This document shows positions 8,787 through 14,658 of a stretch of DNA of 14,658 nucleotides, piece after piece (the stretch's first letter is position 1; each line of letters begins with the position of its first letter). The position numbers and the translations under genes are program-made. The DNA is taken from contig JAJAZM010000132.1 in the NCBI GenBank assembly GCA_026785645.1, forward strand, positions 1 to 14,658, given 5' to 3'. Origin of the DNA: Sphingomonas bacterium (lineage in GTDB: Bacteria; Pseudomonadota; Alphaproteobacteria; Sphingomonadales; Sphingomonadaceae). A model generated the notes under the pieces. It ran no database searches and was not told the DNA's origin. It worked only from the letters and a program-made list of their open reading frames with translations.

Positions 8787-9260
8787 ATGGATGAAGGAAG
8801 CGCCACCCTCGGCCCGCTCGACGTGATGCGGGTGATGGAGGCGCTTCCCCATCGTTACCCGATGTTGCTGGTCGACCGGGTCGAGCGACTGGAGCGCGAC
8901 GTGTCGATTACCGCGATCAAGGCGGTGACAATCAACGAGCAATTCTTCCAGGGACATTTCCCTGGCCGTCCGATCATGCCCGGCGTGCTGATCGTCGAGG
9001 CTTTGGCGCAGGCCGCGGGCGTGCTCGCGGTCGAAAGCCTCGGCCTCGCCGGGTCGGGCAAACTGGTCTATTTCATGGCCATCGACGGCGCCAAGTTCCG
9101 CCTGCCGGTCGAGCCCGGCTGCCTGCTGACGCTAGATGTCGAATTCGTCCAGAAGCGCGCCTCAGTATGCAAATTCGCCGGCCGCGCAACGGTCGATGGC
9201 AAGCTCGCCGCCGAAGCCAATTTCACGGCAATGATCGCGGATCCGCCGAAGCAGGGCTGA
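8787..9260 (+). CDS. fabZ: 3-hydroxyacyl-ACP dehydratase FabZ
   Basis: Hot-dog-fold enzyme that dehydrates beta-hydroxyacyl-ACP in type II fatty acid synthesis. It has 157 residues. The [12 protein letters not shown] segment (21-32) and [20 protein letters not shown] (57-76) carry catalytic His57 and Glu71. It starts 5 bases after the skp stop with only a weak ribosome binding site, so coupling to skp is likely. In many Gram-negatives lpxD lies between skp and fabZ, with lpxA and lpxB after it. None is present here. Its 3' end overlaps the convergent btuD gene by 38 bases (9223-9260). Confidence 0.97.
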   Translation: MDEGSATLGPLDVMRVMEALPHRYPMLLVDRVERLERDVSITAIKAVTINEQFFQGHFPGRPIMPGVLIVEALAQAAGVLAVESLGLAGSGKLVYFMAIDGAKFRLPVEPGCLLTLDVEFVQKRASVCKFAGRATVDGKLAAEANFTAMIADPPKQG

Positions 9261-9957
9261 TCGCCCAGCCGTGGTCGCTTCGTTCGACGCGGAAGGCGGT
9301 TTTGAACCTATCGCTTCCCAGCACCGCCTCGGGATAATCGTCGGCGGTGATTGCGCCATTGCTTACCAGCAGCACCCGGTCGAACCGCTTCGCCATGCCC
9401 AGATCGTGAACCGATACCAGCGCCGCGCTATCGCTTGAGGTCACTTCCCCGCGCACGATCTCGATCGTCCGAAGCACCCAATAAGGGTCGAGGTTGGACA
9501 ATGGCTCGTCGAGCAGCAGCAATCTTGCCCGGCCAGCGATCGCCCGGCCAAGCATCGCCCGCGCGCGCTCGCCGGTCGATAATCGATCGATCGGCCTCGC
9601 GGCGAGGCGCTCAAGCTCGAGCAGGCCGATCAAGTGATCGATCCGGCCTGAATCGGGCACCCCAAGCCCGAACTTCAACGTATCCGCCACCGTCACCGGC
9701 CACGTCGCTTCGCGCGCTGCGGGCAGGAAGGCGAGCAGGCGGCGGCGCTGCGCCTCGGTCGTAGCATCGACCTCCTGCCCGTCGATCGTCACGGTGCCAA
9801 CCGCATCCTCGGTTCGCGCCAGGCTTCGCAGCAGGCTGGTCTTGCCGCCGCCATTGGGCCCGATCACCGCCACCATCGTGCCGGCCTTGATCGCGAGATC
9901 GGTGGGGGACAGTCGCCCCGCGATTCCGACACCCCGAGCTTCGACCAATGACGTCAT
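9223..9957 (-). CDS. btuD: BtuD-like ABC transporter ATPase (cobalamin uptake)
   Basis: Cytoplasmic ATPase subunit of a type II (FecCD/BtuCD) importer, 244 residues. Walker [10 protein letters not shown] is at 33-41, the signature is LSTGE (126-130, the second Gly replaced by Thr), Walker B LLLLDE at 146-151 with catalytic E151, and the switch His184 in VSVHD. The position expected for the Q-loop glutamine reads FLPA (77-80), with Ala80 in place of Gln. Its start ATGA overlaps the btuC stop, and it is last in the riboswitch-controlled operon. Its final 13 codons lie antisense to the 3' end of fabZ. Metal-chelate ATPases look alike, so the B12 assignment comes mainly from the riboswitch and neighbours. 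Confidence 0.85.
   Translation of the reverse strand: MTSLVEARGVGIAGRLSPTDLAIKAGTMVAVIGPNGGGKTSLLRSLARTEDAVGTVTIDGQEVDATTEAQRRRLLAFLPAAREATWPVTVADTLKFGLGVPDSGRIDHLIGLLELERLAARPIDRLSTGERARAMLGRAIAGRARLLLLDEPLSNLDPYWVLRTIEIVRGEVTSSDSAALVSVHDLGMAKRFDRVLLVSNGAITADDYPEAVLGSDRFKTAFRVERSDHGWAISPASADPRSLP
9255..9270. terminator. Weak hairpin at the fabZ/btuD convergent junction
   Basis: GGCTG (9255-9259) can pair with CAGCC (9266-9270) around a six-base loop containing the last base of the fabZ stop codon. There is no T-run on either side. A 5-bp GC stem could act as a weak bidirectional terminator or simply be chance. It is the only terminator-like structure I see after the long plus-strand operon. 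A similar hairpin sits at the other convergent junction (14555-14573). Confidence 0.3.
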
Positions 9958-10913
9958 GATGCCATCCTCCCGCGCATCGACAGCAGGATCGCGATAAACA
10001 CCGGCGTTCCGATCAGCGTCGTCACCACCCCGACCGGGATATTATGATCGAGCGGGATCGACCGGAGCGCGAGATCGGCGAGCAACACCAGCATCCCGCC
10101 GATCATCCCCGCCGGTACCAACGCCCGACCCGGATGCCCGCTGGTCAGCCGCCTCGCCAGAACTGGCGCAATCAGTCCGACAAAGCCGATTGCCCCGCAC
10201 ACCGACACGCACGCCCCGACCGCAATCGCGCTGAGGCAGATGATCTCGATCCCAAGCCGCCGCGGCCGGTGACCGAGCGAAGCGAGCACATCATCGCCCA
10301 GCGCCATCAAGTCGAGCGCGCGAGCCCGACGAAGCAGGAGGGCGCAGGCGATTGCGGCGGGGACCAATGCCGCCGCAGCCTGGGCCAGGCTGCGGTCGGC
10401 AAAGCTGCCCATCAGCCACTCGAAGCTGTCGTAGAACGCGAACGGAGAAGGGGCGAGCGCAAGCAGCAGGCTGGTTGCCGCGCCCGCCGCGAGCGACACT
10501 GCAAGCCCGGCGAGCAATAGCGCGACCTTGTCGGTCCGTCGTCCCGCCAGCGTCAGCAACACGACCAACGCCAGCCCCGCGCCGAGTGCGCCCGCCGCTG
10601 CCAGCAGGATCGGATTGGTCAGCCCCAGCCAATAACTTGCAAACACCGCCCCCATCGCCGCGCCGCTGCTGCTTCCGGTGATGTCGGGCGATGCTAGCGG
10701 GTTGGCGAACAATGCCTGCAATGCCGCCCCGCTAATCCCCAATGTCGCGCCATAGCCAAGCGCGAGCAGGGTGCGCGGCAGCCGAAGCTCGACCAGCAGC
10801 GTCGTCGCCAGCGCCGGATCGAGGTCGCGCGCCGCGCTCAGCGATCCCCACGGGCTGAGCAGGTGCAAGACCGCCACCACCGCGAGCATCGATAAAGCAG
10901 TGACTATCCTCAT
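9954..10913 (-). CDS. btuC: BtuC-like ABC transporter permease (FecCD family)
   Basis: Inner-membrane permease of the B12 importer, 319 residues, with roughly ten hydrophobic segments. The family motif is seen as ELRLPRTLLALGYGATLGIS (42-61) with GAALQALFANPLASPDITG after it. Near the C-terminus come GFVGLIAPVLARRL and PVGVVTTLIGTP. The usual PH in the GLIxPH motif is PV here. ATG at 10913 gives an ATGA overlap with the btuF stop. The frame is open upstream to 11171, but that part is antisense/out-of-frame to btuF and Pro/Arg-rich. The N-terminal residues MRIVTALSMLAVVAVL form a natural first membrane helix, supporting the chosen start. Confidence 0.88.
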   Translation of the reverse strand: MRIVTALSMLAVVAVLHLLSPWGSLSAARDLDPALATTLLVELRLPRTLLALGYGATLGISGAALQALFANPLASPDITGSSSGAAMGAVFASYWLGLTNPILLAAAGALGAGLALVVLLTLAGRRTDKVALLLAGLAVSLAAGAATSLLLALAPSPFAFYDSFEWLMGSFADRSLAQAAAALVPAAIACALLLRRARALDLMALGDDVLASLGHRPRRLGIEIICLSAIAVGACVSVCGAIGFVGLIAPVLARRLTSGHPGRALVPAGMIGGMLVLLADLALRSIPLDHNIPVGVVTTLIGTPVFIAILLSMRGRMAS

Positions 10914-11662
10914 CGCACAGTCCGCCTTAGGCGCTCGATTGCGTCGAGCGTCAGGGGTCCGCCGCACGTCCACGCCCGGCCGTCGGTCGCCACCGTGCGC
11001 GGGCTCAGGCGCTTGACGATCGGATGGTCGAACCAGCGCATTCCCTGCGACATCTGACCGCGGCGATAGTCGGATCGCACCAGCACCGCTGGCGGTGCGA
11101 CCAGCAACGTCTCGAGCTCGGCCCGTCCACCCGGCAGTCGGCGCTGCTTGAGGCCCGCCAGCGCCAGCCACTGCGCCCCGGCCGACCCGGCCGACAGGCT
11201 ATTCCCGCCGCCCGACACATAGATTGCATCGCGTTGCCGCTGCGGCTTCGCCACTTCCAGCGCGTTAAGCCGCGCCAGCCACGGCGCGGCGCGTCTTTCA
11301 TCGCCCAGCGCCGCTGCCACCCGCCGCATATTGCCAGCCACATCAGCAATCGACGCGGGGTAGGGCAAGTCGACCGTCCTGATCCCCATCCGCCGTGCCA
11401 GCAGCCCGCTCGATTTGCCACCGCCGCCCATTGTCAGCAGCAGGGCAGGGCGCGTGACGATGACCTGCTCGATCGCGCCGCGATTGGCGGGAAACGCTTG
11501 GGCTCGGCGCCACAGCGGCGATTCAGCCGGATCCTGCGCCAGACGCGTCACGCTCGCAATCTCGTCCGGCCTTGCCAGCAGCAGCAGATATTCGTCGGTG
11601 CACAGGTTGAGCGAAGCGACCTTGAGCGCGCTAGCGATCGACAGCGAGGCGAAGCCCGGCAT
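10910..11662 (-). CDS. btuF: BtuF-like cobalamin-binding protein (type III periplasmic binding fold)
   Basis: Expected to bind B12 in the periplasm and hand it to BtuCD. The 250-residue protein shows the family opening KVASLNLCTDEYLLLLA (14-30), then EIASVTRLAQDP, a central helix-rich part, and WFDHPIVKRLSP (210-221) with WTCGGP at 231-236. The start at 11662 is fixed by a good AAGGAG six bases upstream. It overlaps the end of btuB by 32 bases. The leader before the mature fold is very short (MPGFASLSIASA) and has no positive charge, so it is a poor Sec signal. The open frame continues upstream but antisense of nothing useful. Export is therefore uncertain. It ends in ATGA with btuC. Confidence 0.8.
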   Translation of the reverse strand: MPGFASLSIASALKVASLNLCTDEYLLLLARPDEIASVTRLAQDPAESPLWRRAQAFPANRGAIEQVIVTRPALLLTMGGGGKSSGLLARRMGIRTVDLPYPASIADVAGNMRRVAAALGDERRAAPWLARLNALEVAKPQRQRDAIYVSGGGNSLSAGSAGAQWLALAGLKQRRLPGGRAELETLLVAPPAVLVRSDYRRGQMSQGMRWFDHPIVKRLSPRTVATDGRAWTCGGPLTLDAIERLRRTVR

Positions 11663-13487
11663 AGGCGCTCCTTCCTTCGGTGCGATACCCCACCACGTCC
11701 TGGTAGCGGTCGTCGAACGCATTGGCGATTCGCCCGAACAGTTCGACTCCCGGGCGCAACGCATAAGCGACCCGTGCTCCAGCTAGCCAGTAAGGCGACA
11801 GGCTGACCCGTTCGAACAGGTCGAAGTCGGTGTCGGCGCGGCGTCCGACATAAGCGATCGACCCGCCATAGGTGAACTTGCCCGTACTCCCGTCGATCGT
11901 CACCGATCCGCTGTGCTTGGGACGGCGGAGCTCGCGGATGCGGCCTTTGCCGAACGACGGCTCGCTGGCGTCGAGGAAGGAATAGGTCGCGGCCAGGCGC
12001 AGCGCCTTGCTTGGGCTCCAGCTGGCCTCGGCCTCGATCCCCTGGCGACGGCTCTTTCCAGCGGCATTTGCGGCGGAGCTCAAAAACGTGTTGCGGTCAT
12101 ACGTCCCAATGATTTCATCGCGCAGGCGTTGGGCGTAAGCCGTCAACGACGCGCCAAGACCGTTTTTGCGATAGCGAATTGACCCTTCCAACCCGCCTGA
12201 AGTTTCGTTCTTAAGCGACGGATTGCCAACAAAACTTCCCGGGAAGAAGCCGAACAGGTCGAAGAATGTCGGCTGCGCGATCCCCTCGCCATAGGAAGCG
12301 GTCAGGCTGACAGCTTCCGAAGCTTTGAACAGCACTGACGCTCGCACCGTGGTGGCGTCGCGAAAACGATTGAACGCATCGCGGCGGACCGCGACATCAG
12401 TGATCACCCGGTCACCAAAGCTTGCCCGCCATTCGCCCGTCAGCGACCAGTGCCGCCGATCCCGCGACTGGTTGGAGAAACCGCCGAACGCGATATCGGC
12501 GGTCGAAAATCGCTCATTTTCCACCATCCCGGCGACGATCAGCGAATGCTCGACCGAGCCCTTCGTAAACAGGTGATCGACCTCGGCATCGACCGTCGAT
12601 CGGCGGCCCTCGCTCTCGTTGATTTCGCTCCCGTCGAGCAGGTTGCGGTTGCGCGATCTGAGCACCGACCCCGACAGCTTGGCCTGCCACGCATCTGTTG
12701 TCTCACCATAAGCCAGTCCCACTCGCCCGGCCGCCAGCCGATTGCGGGTGCGGTCGAGCGTATCGGCGCGAAGATAAGTGAACGGGTCGGTCCCGTCATA
12801 ATCGCTCCGTCCGGCGAGCCAGAATCCGGATGCGGTCAGCGCCAGTTTCTCCACCGGTGACCAACGCGCCAGCCCACGCAGCGCATTGCTGGTAAAACCG
12901 TCGCGCTCCCCGTCGCCATCGAAACTGTCGATTCCGTCGCTCGACTGATGCCCGAATGCCAGCGCGATCCCCAATGCGCCGCCGTCATAACTCGCCGATC
13001 CCGACGCTCGGCGAAAGCCCAACGATCCGGCTTCGATCGTTCCGCTTGCGCCGGTGCTCGCCGCCGCGTCACCGCCAACCGCAATCACCCCTCCAACCGC
13101 CTCCGACCCCCACAAAGCCGACTGCGGCCCGCGCACCAGTTCGACCCGCGAGGCGATGTCGGCGTTGAGCAATTCAAACCGCGGCTCATTGCCCGCCGCC
13201 GGGTCGTTGGCGCGGATGCCGTCGATGAACAGCAGGCTGTGATTGGCCTCGGCACCGCGGATCCGCACTTGGGTGAAGGATCCCGAGGGTCCGCTGGTCG
13301 AGATCGAGGTTGATGGCAATAGTCTAAGATAGGCGGTAATCGCAGACTCGCCGAGATGGTCGAGCAACGCGTCGTCAACGATGCTGACACTCGCCGCGCT
13401 ATCCTCGATTGGCCCGGGCAGGCGCGACGCCGTAACGACGATCGCGGGTTGATTTGCTCGCAATTCTACTGGTGGCGCATAGTCCAT
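11631..13487 (-). CDS. btuB: BtuB-like TonB-dependent outer-membrane receptor
   Basis: A TonB-dependent receptor of 618 residues, the size of BtuB. The TonB box is IVVTASR (16-22). The plug spans about 24-140, with VRIRGAEANHSLLFIDGIRA at 74-93 and ELVRGPQSALWGSEAVGGVI at 116-135. The rest is a beta-barrel with alternating strands. Two features are odd. The N-terminus MDYAPPVELRANQPA is not a signal peptide, and an in-frame TGA lies five codons upstream of the ATG, so none can be added. The C-terminus ends LAVDR, without the terminal Phe or other aromatic residue typical of barrels. GAGGG (13495-13499) is the ribosome binding site and lies in the riboswitch platform hairpin. B12 specificity is inferred from the riboswitch and the downstream btuFCD genes. 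Confidence 0.85.
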   Translation of the reverse strand: MDYAPPVELRANQPAIVVTASRLPGPIEDSAASVSIVDDALLDHLGESAITAYLRLLPSTSISTSGPSGSFTQVRIRGAEANHSLLFIDGIRANDPAAGNEPRFELLNADIASRVELVRGPQSALWGSEAVGGVIAVGGDAAASTGASGTIEAGSLGFRRASGSASYDGGALGIALAFGHQSSDGIDSFDGDGERDGFTSNALRGLARWSPVEKLALTASGFWLAGRSDYDGTDPFTYLRADTLDRTRNRLAAGRVGLAYGETTDAWQAKLSGSVLRSRNRNLLDGSEINESEGRRSTVDAEVDHLFTKGSVEHSLIVAGMVENERFSTADIAFGGFSNQSRDRRHWSLTGEWRASFGDRVITDVAVRRDAFNRFRDATTVRASVLFKASEAVSLTASYGEGIAQPTFFDLFGFFPGSFVGNPSLKNETSGGLEGSIRYRKNGLGASLTAYAQRLRDEIIGTYDRNTFLSSAANAAGKSRRQGIEAEASWSPSKALRLAATYSFLDASEPSFGKGRIRELRRPKHSGSVTIDGSTGKFTYGGSIAYVGRRADTDFDLFERVSLSPYWLAGARVAYALRPGVELFGRIANAFDDRYQDVVGYRTEGRSAYAGLRLAVDR

Positions 13488-13489
13488 CG

Positions 13490-13525
13490 GGATTCCCTCT
13501 CATGACAGTCGTCACGGAGGAATCC
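13490..13525 (-). promoter_or_regulatory. SD-sequestering hairpin of the cobalamin riboswitch
   Basis: On the transcript, GGATTCCTC (13525-13517) pairs with GAGGGAATCC (13499-13490) with one bulged G. Inside it, TGAC (13514-13511) pairs with GTCA (13506-13503) around a four-base loop. The paired strand contains the GAGGG ribosome binding site of btuB, which starts 2 bases later at 13487. This is the expected shape for a translational off-switch when B12 is bound. Confidence 0.7.
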
Positions 13526-13580
13526 GGCCACATGGCCACCCCACGCCCCACCACTGACCCCGACAGCAGGAACGGACGAC

Positions 13581-13676
13581 GGTTCAGGACAAGTATCTGA
13601 CTCGCCGGCCCGAAGACTGGCTTACAGTTGCGGGCACAGCGCCGGAATTTCACCGGCTTCCTTGGCCCCCGAACCC
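13581..13676 (-). promoter_or_regulatory. Cobalamin (B12) riboswitch aptamer
   Basis: The minus strand carries the hallmark core of the cobalamin riboswitch. GCCGGTGAAATTCCGGC (13657-13641) is followed by CTGTGCCCGCAACTGTAAG (13639-13621) and then by the B12-box region around AGTCAGATACTTGTCC (13602-13587). A closing stem joins GGTTC (13675-13671) with GAACC (13585-13581). It lies 93 bases ahead of the btuB start and should lower expression of the uptake operon when adenosylcobalamin or a related cobalamin is plentiful. Which cobalamin form it prefers cannot be read from the sequence alone. Confidence 0.93.
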
Positions 13677-13684
13677 GTTCCAGC

Positions 13685-13713
13685 GGCTAGGATGCAGCGC
13701 CCAACCTTGTCAA
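13685..13713 (-). promoter_or_regulatory. Candidate promoter of the btuBFCD operon
   Basis: A perfect TTGACA on the minus strand (13713-13708) is followed after 17 bases by CTAGCC (13690-13685), a poor -10 match. Transcription would start just before the riboswitch aptamer, as required. The -35 is convincing, the -10 is not. It shares its -35 bases with a possible plus-strand promoter for rpmE. Confidence 0.45.
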
Positions 13714-13735
13714 GCGGGGTACCGTGGGTTAGGGG
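13707..13735 (+). promoter_or_regulatory. Candidate promoter of rpmE
   Basis: TTGTCA (13707-13712, five of six to consensus) with a 17-base spacer precedes TAGGGG (13730-13735), a weak -10. It lies 57 bases before the rpmE ATG. The sequence TTGTCAA reads TTGACAA on the other strand, so the two divergent promoters would use the same -35 bases. Only the position and the -35 support this call. Confidence 0.3.
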
Positions 13736-13791
13736 GCCGCGACTTATCTCAGGGCTGGTCGGAAACCAGTCCGCTTCCCAAGGAATATGCG

Positions 13792-14022
13792 ATGAAAGCC
13801 GATACCCATCCCGATTATCACCTGGTCACCGTCAAGATGACCGATGGCTCGTCCTACCAGACTCGCACCACGTGGGGCAAAGAGGGCGACACGCTGAGCC
13901 TCGAGATCGATCCGACGTCGCACCCGGCGTGGACCGGCGGACGCGGCCAGATGCTCGACACCGGCGGCCAGGTCGCACGCTTCAACAAGCGTTTCGGCGG
14001 GCTTACCCTCGGCAAGAAATAG
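13792..14022 (+). CDS. rpmE: 50S ribosomal protein L31
   Basis: The 76-residue protein opens [20 protein letters not shown] and contains [10 protein letters not shown] (24-33), [14 protein letters not shown] (37-50) and [10 protein letters not shown] (61-70), the pattern of alphaproteobacterial L31. There is no cysteine, so it is the zinc-free form and cannot bind zinc through the CxxC motif found in E. coli-type L31. AAGGA (13780-13784) is 7 bases before the ATG. Its neighbour on the left is the divergent btu operon. In related genomes as I recall them, rpmE follows fabZ more directly. A GNAT gene begins 3 bases after its stop. Confidence 0.93.
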   Translation: MKADTHPDYHLVTVKMTDGSSYQTRTTWGKEGDTLSLEIDPTSHPAWTGGRGQMLDTGGQVARFNKRFGGLTLGKK

Positions 14023-14025
14023 GCC

Positions 14026-14562
14026 TTGATCCGCTCGGCTCCTCGACTGGAGACCGAGCGTCTAATCCTTCGCGACTTCAAACGGGACGACCTCGATTCG
14101 CTTGCGGAGACGCTTGGCGATCCCGAGGTCGTTCGCCATCTCACCGCCGAGCCGATCAGCCGGGAGGATTCGCTTCGCCGCTTGTTCGTGGCGGTCGGAC
14201 AATGGCCGGTGACCGGCATGGGTATGTGGGCGGTCGAGCGCAAAAGCGACGGCAAGCTGGTCGGCCACGTCGGCTTCTTCGACATGGAACGCGACATGCA
14301 GCCGAGCCTCATCGGCTTGCCCGAAATGGGCTGGATCTTCCACACGTCGGTGCACGGGCAGGGGATTGCGCGCGAAGCGTGCGAGGCGGCGCTCGACTGG
14401 CTTGACGCGACGCACGGCCCGATCGACGTGCCGGCAATCATAAGCCTGGAAAACACGCCGTCGCTCAAGCTGGCGGAAAGGCTCGGCTTCGTCCGCGAGG
14501 CCGATGGCATGTACAAGGGCGAGCCGATCGCGGTGGTCAGGCGATCGGCACCGCGCGGCTGA
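14026..14562 (+). CDS. GNAT-family N-acetyltransferase (RimJ/RimL-like)
   Basis: The 178-residue protein starts at TTG (14026), 3 bases after rpmE, and is probably translated by coupling. LETERLILRDFKRDDLD (8-24) is the classic opening of the Acetyltransf_3 (RimJ/RimL) group. The acetyl-CoA loop is VHGQGIAREACEAALDW (109-125), of the Q/RxxGxA type, and NTPSLKLAERLGF (143-155) is the usual C-terminal helix-turn. It transfers acetyl groups to an amine, but the substrate is not readable. Candidates are ribosomal-protein N-termini, tRNA-linked or small-molecule amines, and position beside a ribosomal gene is only a hint. No ATG in the first 60 codons keeps the N-terminal motif, so TTG is the best start. 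Confidence 0.85.
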   Translation: MIRSAPRLETERLILRDFKRDDLDSLAETLGDPEVVRHLTAEPISREDSLRRLFVAVGQWPVTGMGMWAVERKSDGKLVGHVGFFDMERDMQPSLIGLPEMGWIFHTSVHGQGIAREACEAALDWLDATHGPIDVPAIISLENTPSLKLAERLGFVREADGMYKGEPIAVVRRSAPRG

Positions 14563-14573
14563 TCACCAGCCGC
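14555..14573. terminator. GC hairpin at the GNAT stop, possible bidirectional terminator
   Basis: GCGGCTG (14555-14561) pairs perfectly with CAGCCGC (14567-14573) around a five-base loop. The stem includes most of the GNAT stop codon. No T-run follows on either strand, so intrinsic termination would be weak or Rho-assisted. The position between two convergent reading frames suits a shared terminator. Confidence 0.4.
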
Positions 14574-14658
14574 CCCCACCGCCGCCCCCCCCGCCCCCCC
14601 CCGCCGCTCCCCCGCCCCCCGCTCCCCGCGCCGCTGCCCGCGCGCGCGCGGCCGCCGC
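14563..14658 (-). CDS. Glycine-rich C-terminal tail of an unidentified protein (partial)
   Basis: On the minus strand, the frame is open from the right edge to a TGA at 14565-14563. It encodes about 31 residues: an Ala/Arg-rich start followed by an almost pure glycine run ending GGW. Proteins of the TPM (YgcG-like) group often end in such a glycine-rich tail, so this may be the end of one, but 31 low-complexity residues cannot prove it. Its stop abuts the stop of the GNAT gene. The extreme base composition also raises the chance of sequence error. Confidence 0.3.
   Translation of the reverse strand, partial: AAAARARAAARGAGGGGAAGGGGGGGGGGGW
14572..14658. repeat. C-rich low-complexity sequence at the window end
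   Basis: From 14572 the plus strand is almost entirely C and G, with C runs of up to ten and a terminal alternating CG tract. Nothing else in the window resembles it. It may be the glycine-codon tail of a convergent gene, a poor-quality contig end, or both. Confidence 0.75.

Noticed and set aside
10914..11171. Upstream extension of the btuC frame
   Set aside because: It reads the btuF gene in another frame and encodes no membrane segment. ATG at 10913 gives the ATGA overlap and a first membrane helix.
13399..13653. 84-codon minus-strand frame through the riboswitch
   Set aside because: It crosses the aptamer and the btuB start in a different frame, has no signal peptide character and no family resemblance. 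It was considered as a source of a frameshifted btuB leader and does not provide one.
1..14658. CRISPR array, tRNA, rRNA, insertion sequence or integrase
   Set aside because: I saw no regularly spaced repeats, no tRNA-like cloverleaf, no rRNA core sequence and no transposase or integrase motifs on either strand.

Overview
The window looks like a chromosomal segment from a high-GC alphaproteobacterium, most likely a member of the Sphingomonadales. Three things point there: the gene order pyrH-frr-uppS-cdsA-dxr-rseP-bamA-skp-fabZ, a zinc-less alphaproteobacterial form of ribosomal protein L31, and the absence of lpxD, lpxA and lpxB around fabZ. In many other proteobacteria those lipid A genes accompany bamA, skp and fabZ. 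Sphingomonads are known for replacing lipopolysaccharide with glycosphingolipids. The taxonomic call is an inference from sequence and gene order, not a database result.

Layout. At 1-326 (minus) is the N-terminal part of a TIR-domain protein that runs off the left edge. From 497 to 9260 (plus) there is one dense housekeeping run of nine genes: UMP kinase, ribosome recycling factor, undecaprenyl diphosphate synthase, CDP-diacylglycerol synthase, DXP reductoisomerase, the site-2 protease RseP, the outer-membrane assembly protein BamA, a Skp/OmpH chaperone and FabZ. Most neighbours overlap by 1-4 bases or sit a few bases apart. The one real gap is 80 bases before bamA. The genes supply pyrimidine nucleotides, ribosome recycling, isoprenoid and undecaprenyl carriers, phospholipid and fatty acid precursors, and the outer-membrane protein assembly machinery.

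From 13713 down to 9223 (minus) lies a vitamin B12 uptake operon. A cobalamin riboswitch with a hairpin that covers the ribosome binding site is followed by a BtuB-like TonB-dependent receptor, a BtuF-like binding protein, a BtuC-like permease and a BtuD-like ATPase. The last gene runs convergently into fabZ with a 38-base overlap. To the right, reading plus, are rpmE (L31) and a GNAT acetyltransferase starting 3 bases after it. The window ends in very C-rich low-complexity sequence. On the minus strand this reads as a glycine-rich C-terminus ending in Trp, with its stop codon abutting the acetyltransferase stop.

The most unusual points are these. The BtuB-like receptor has no visible signal peptide and an in-frame stop just upstream, and it also lacks the usual terminal aromatic residue. 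The BtuD-like ATPase has Ala where the Q-loop Gln is expected. The SD-sequestering hairpin is very clear. The two divergent promoters at 13707-13713 appear to share one -35 element. I found no CRISPR array, tRNA, rRNA or insertion sequence. No wholly new multigene system is evident. The nearest to a defence-type gene is the partial TIR protein.
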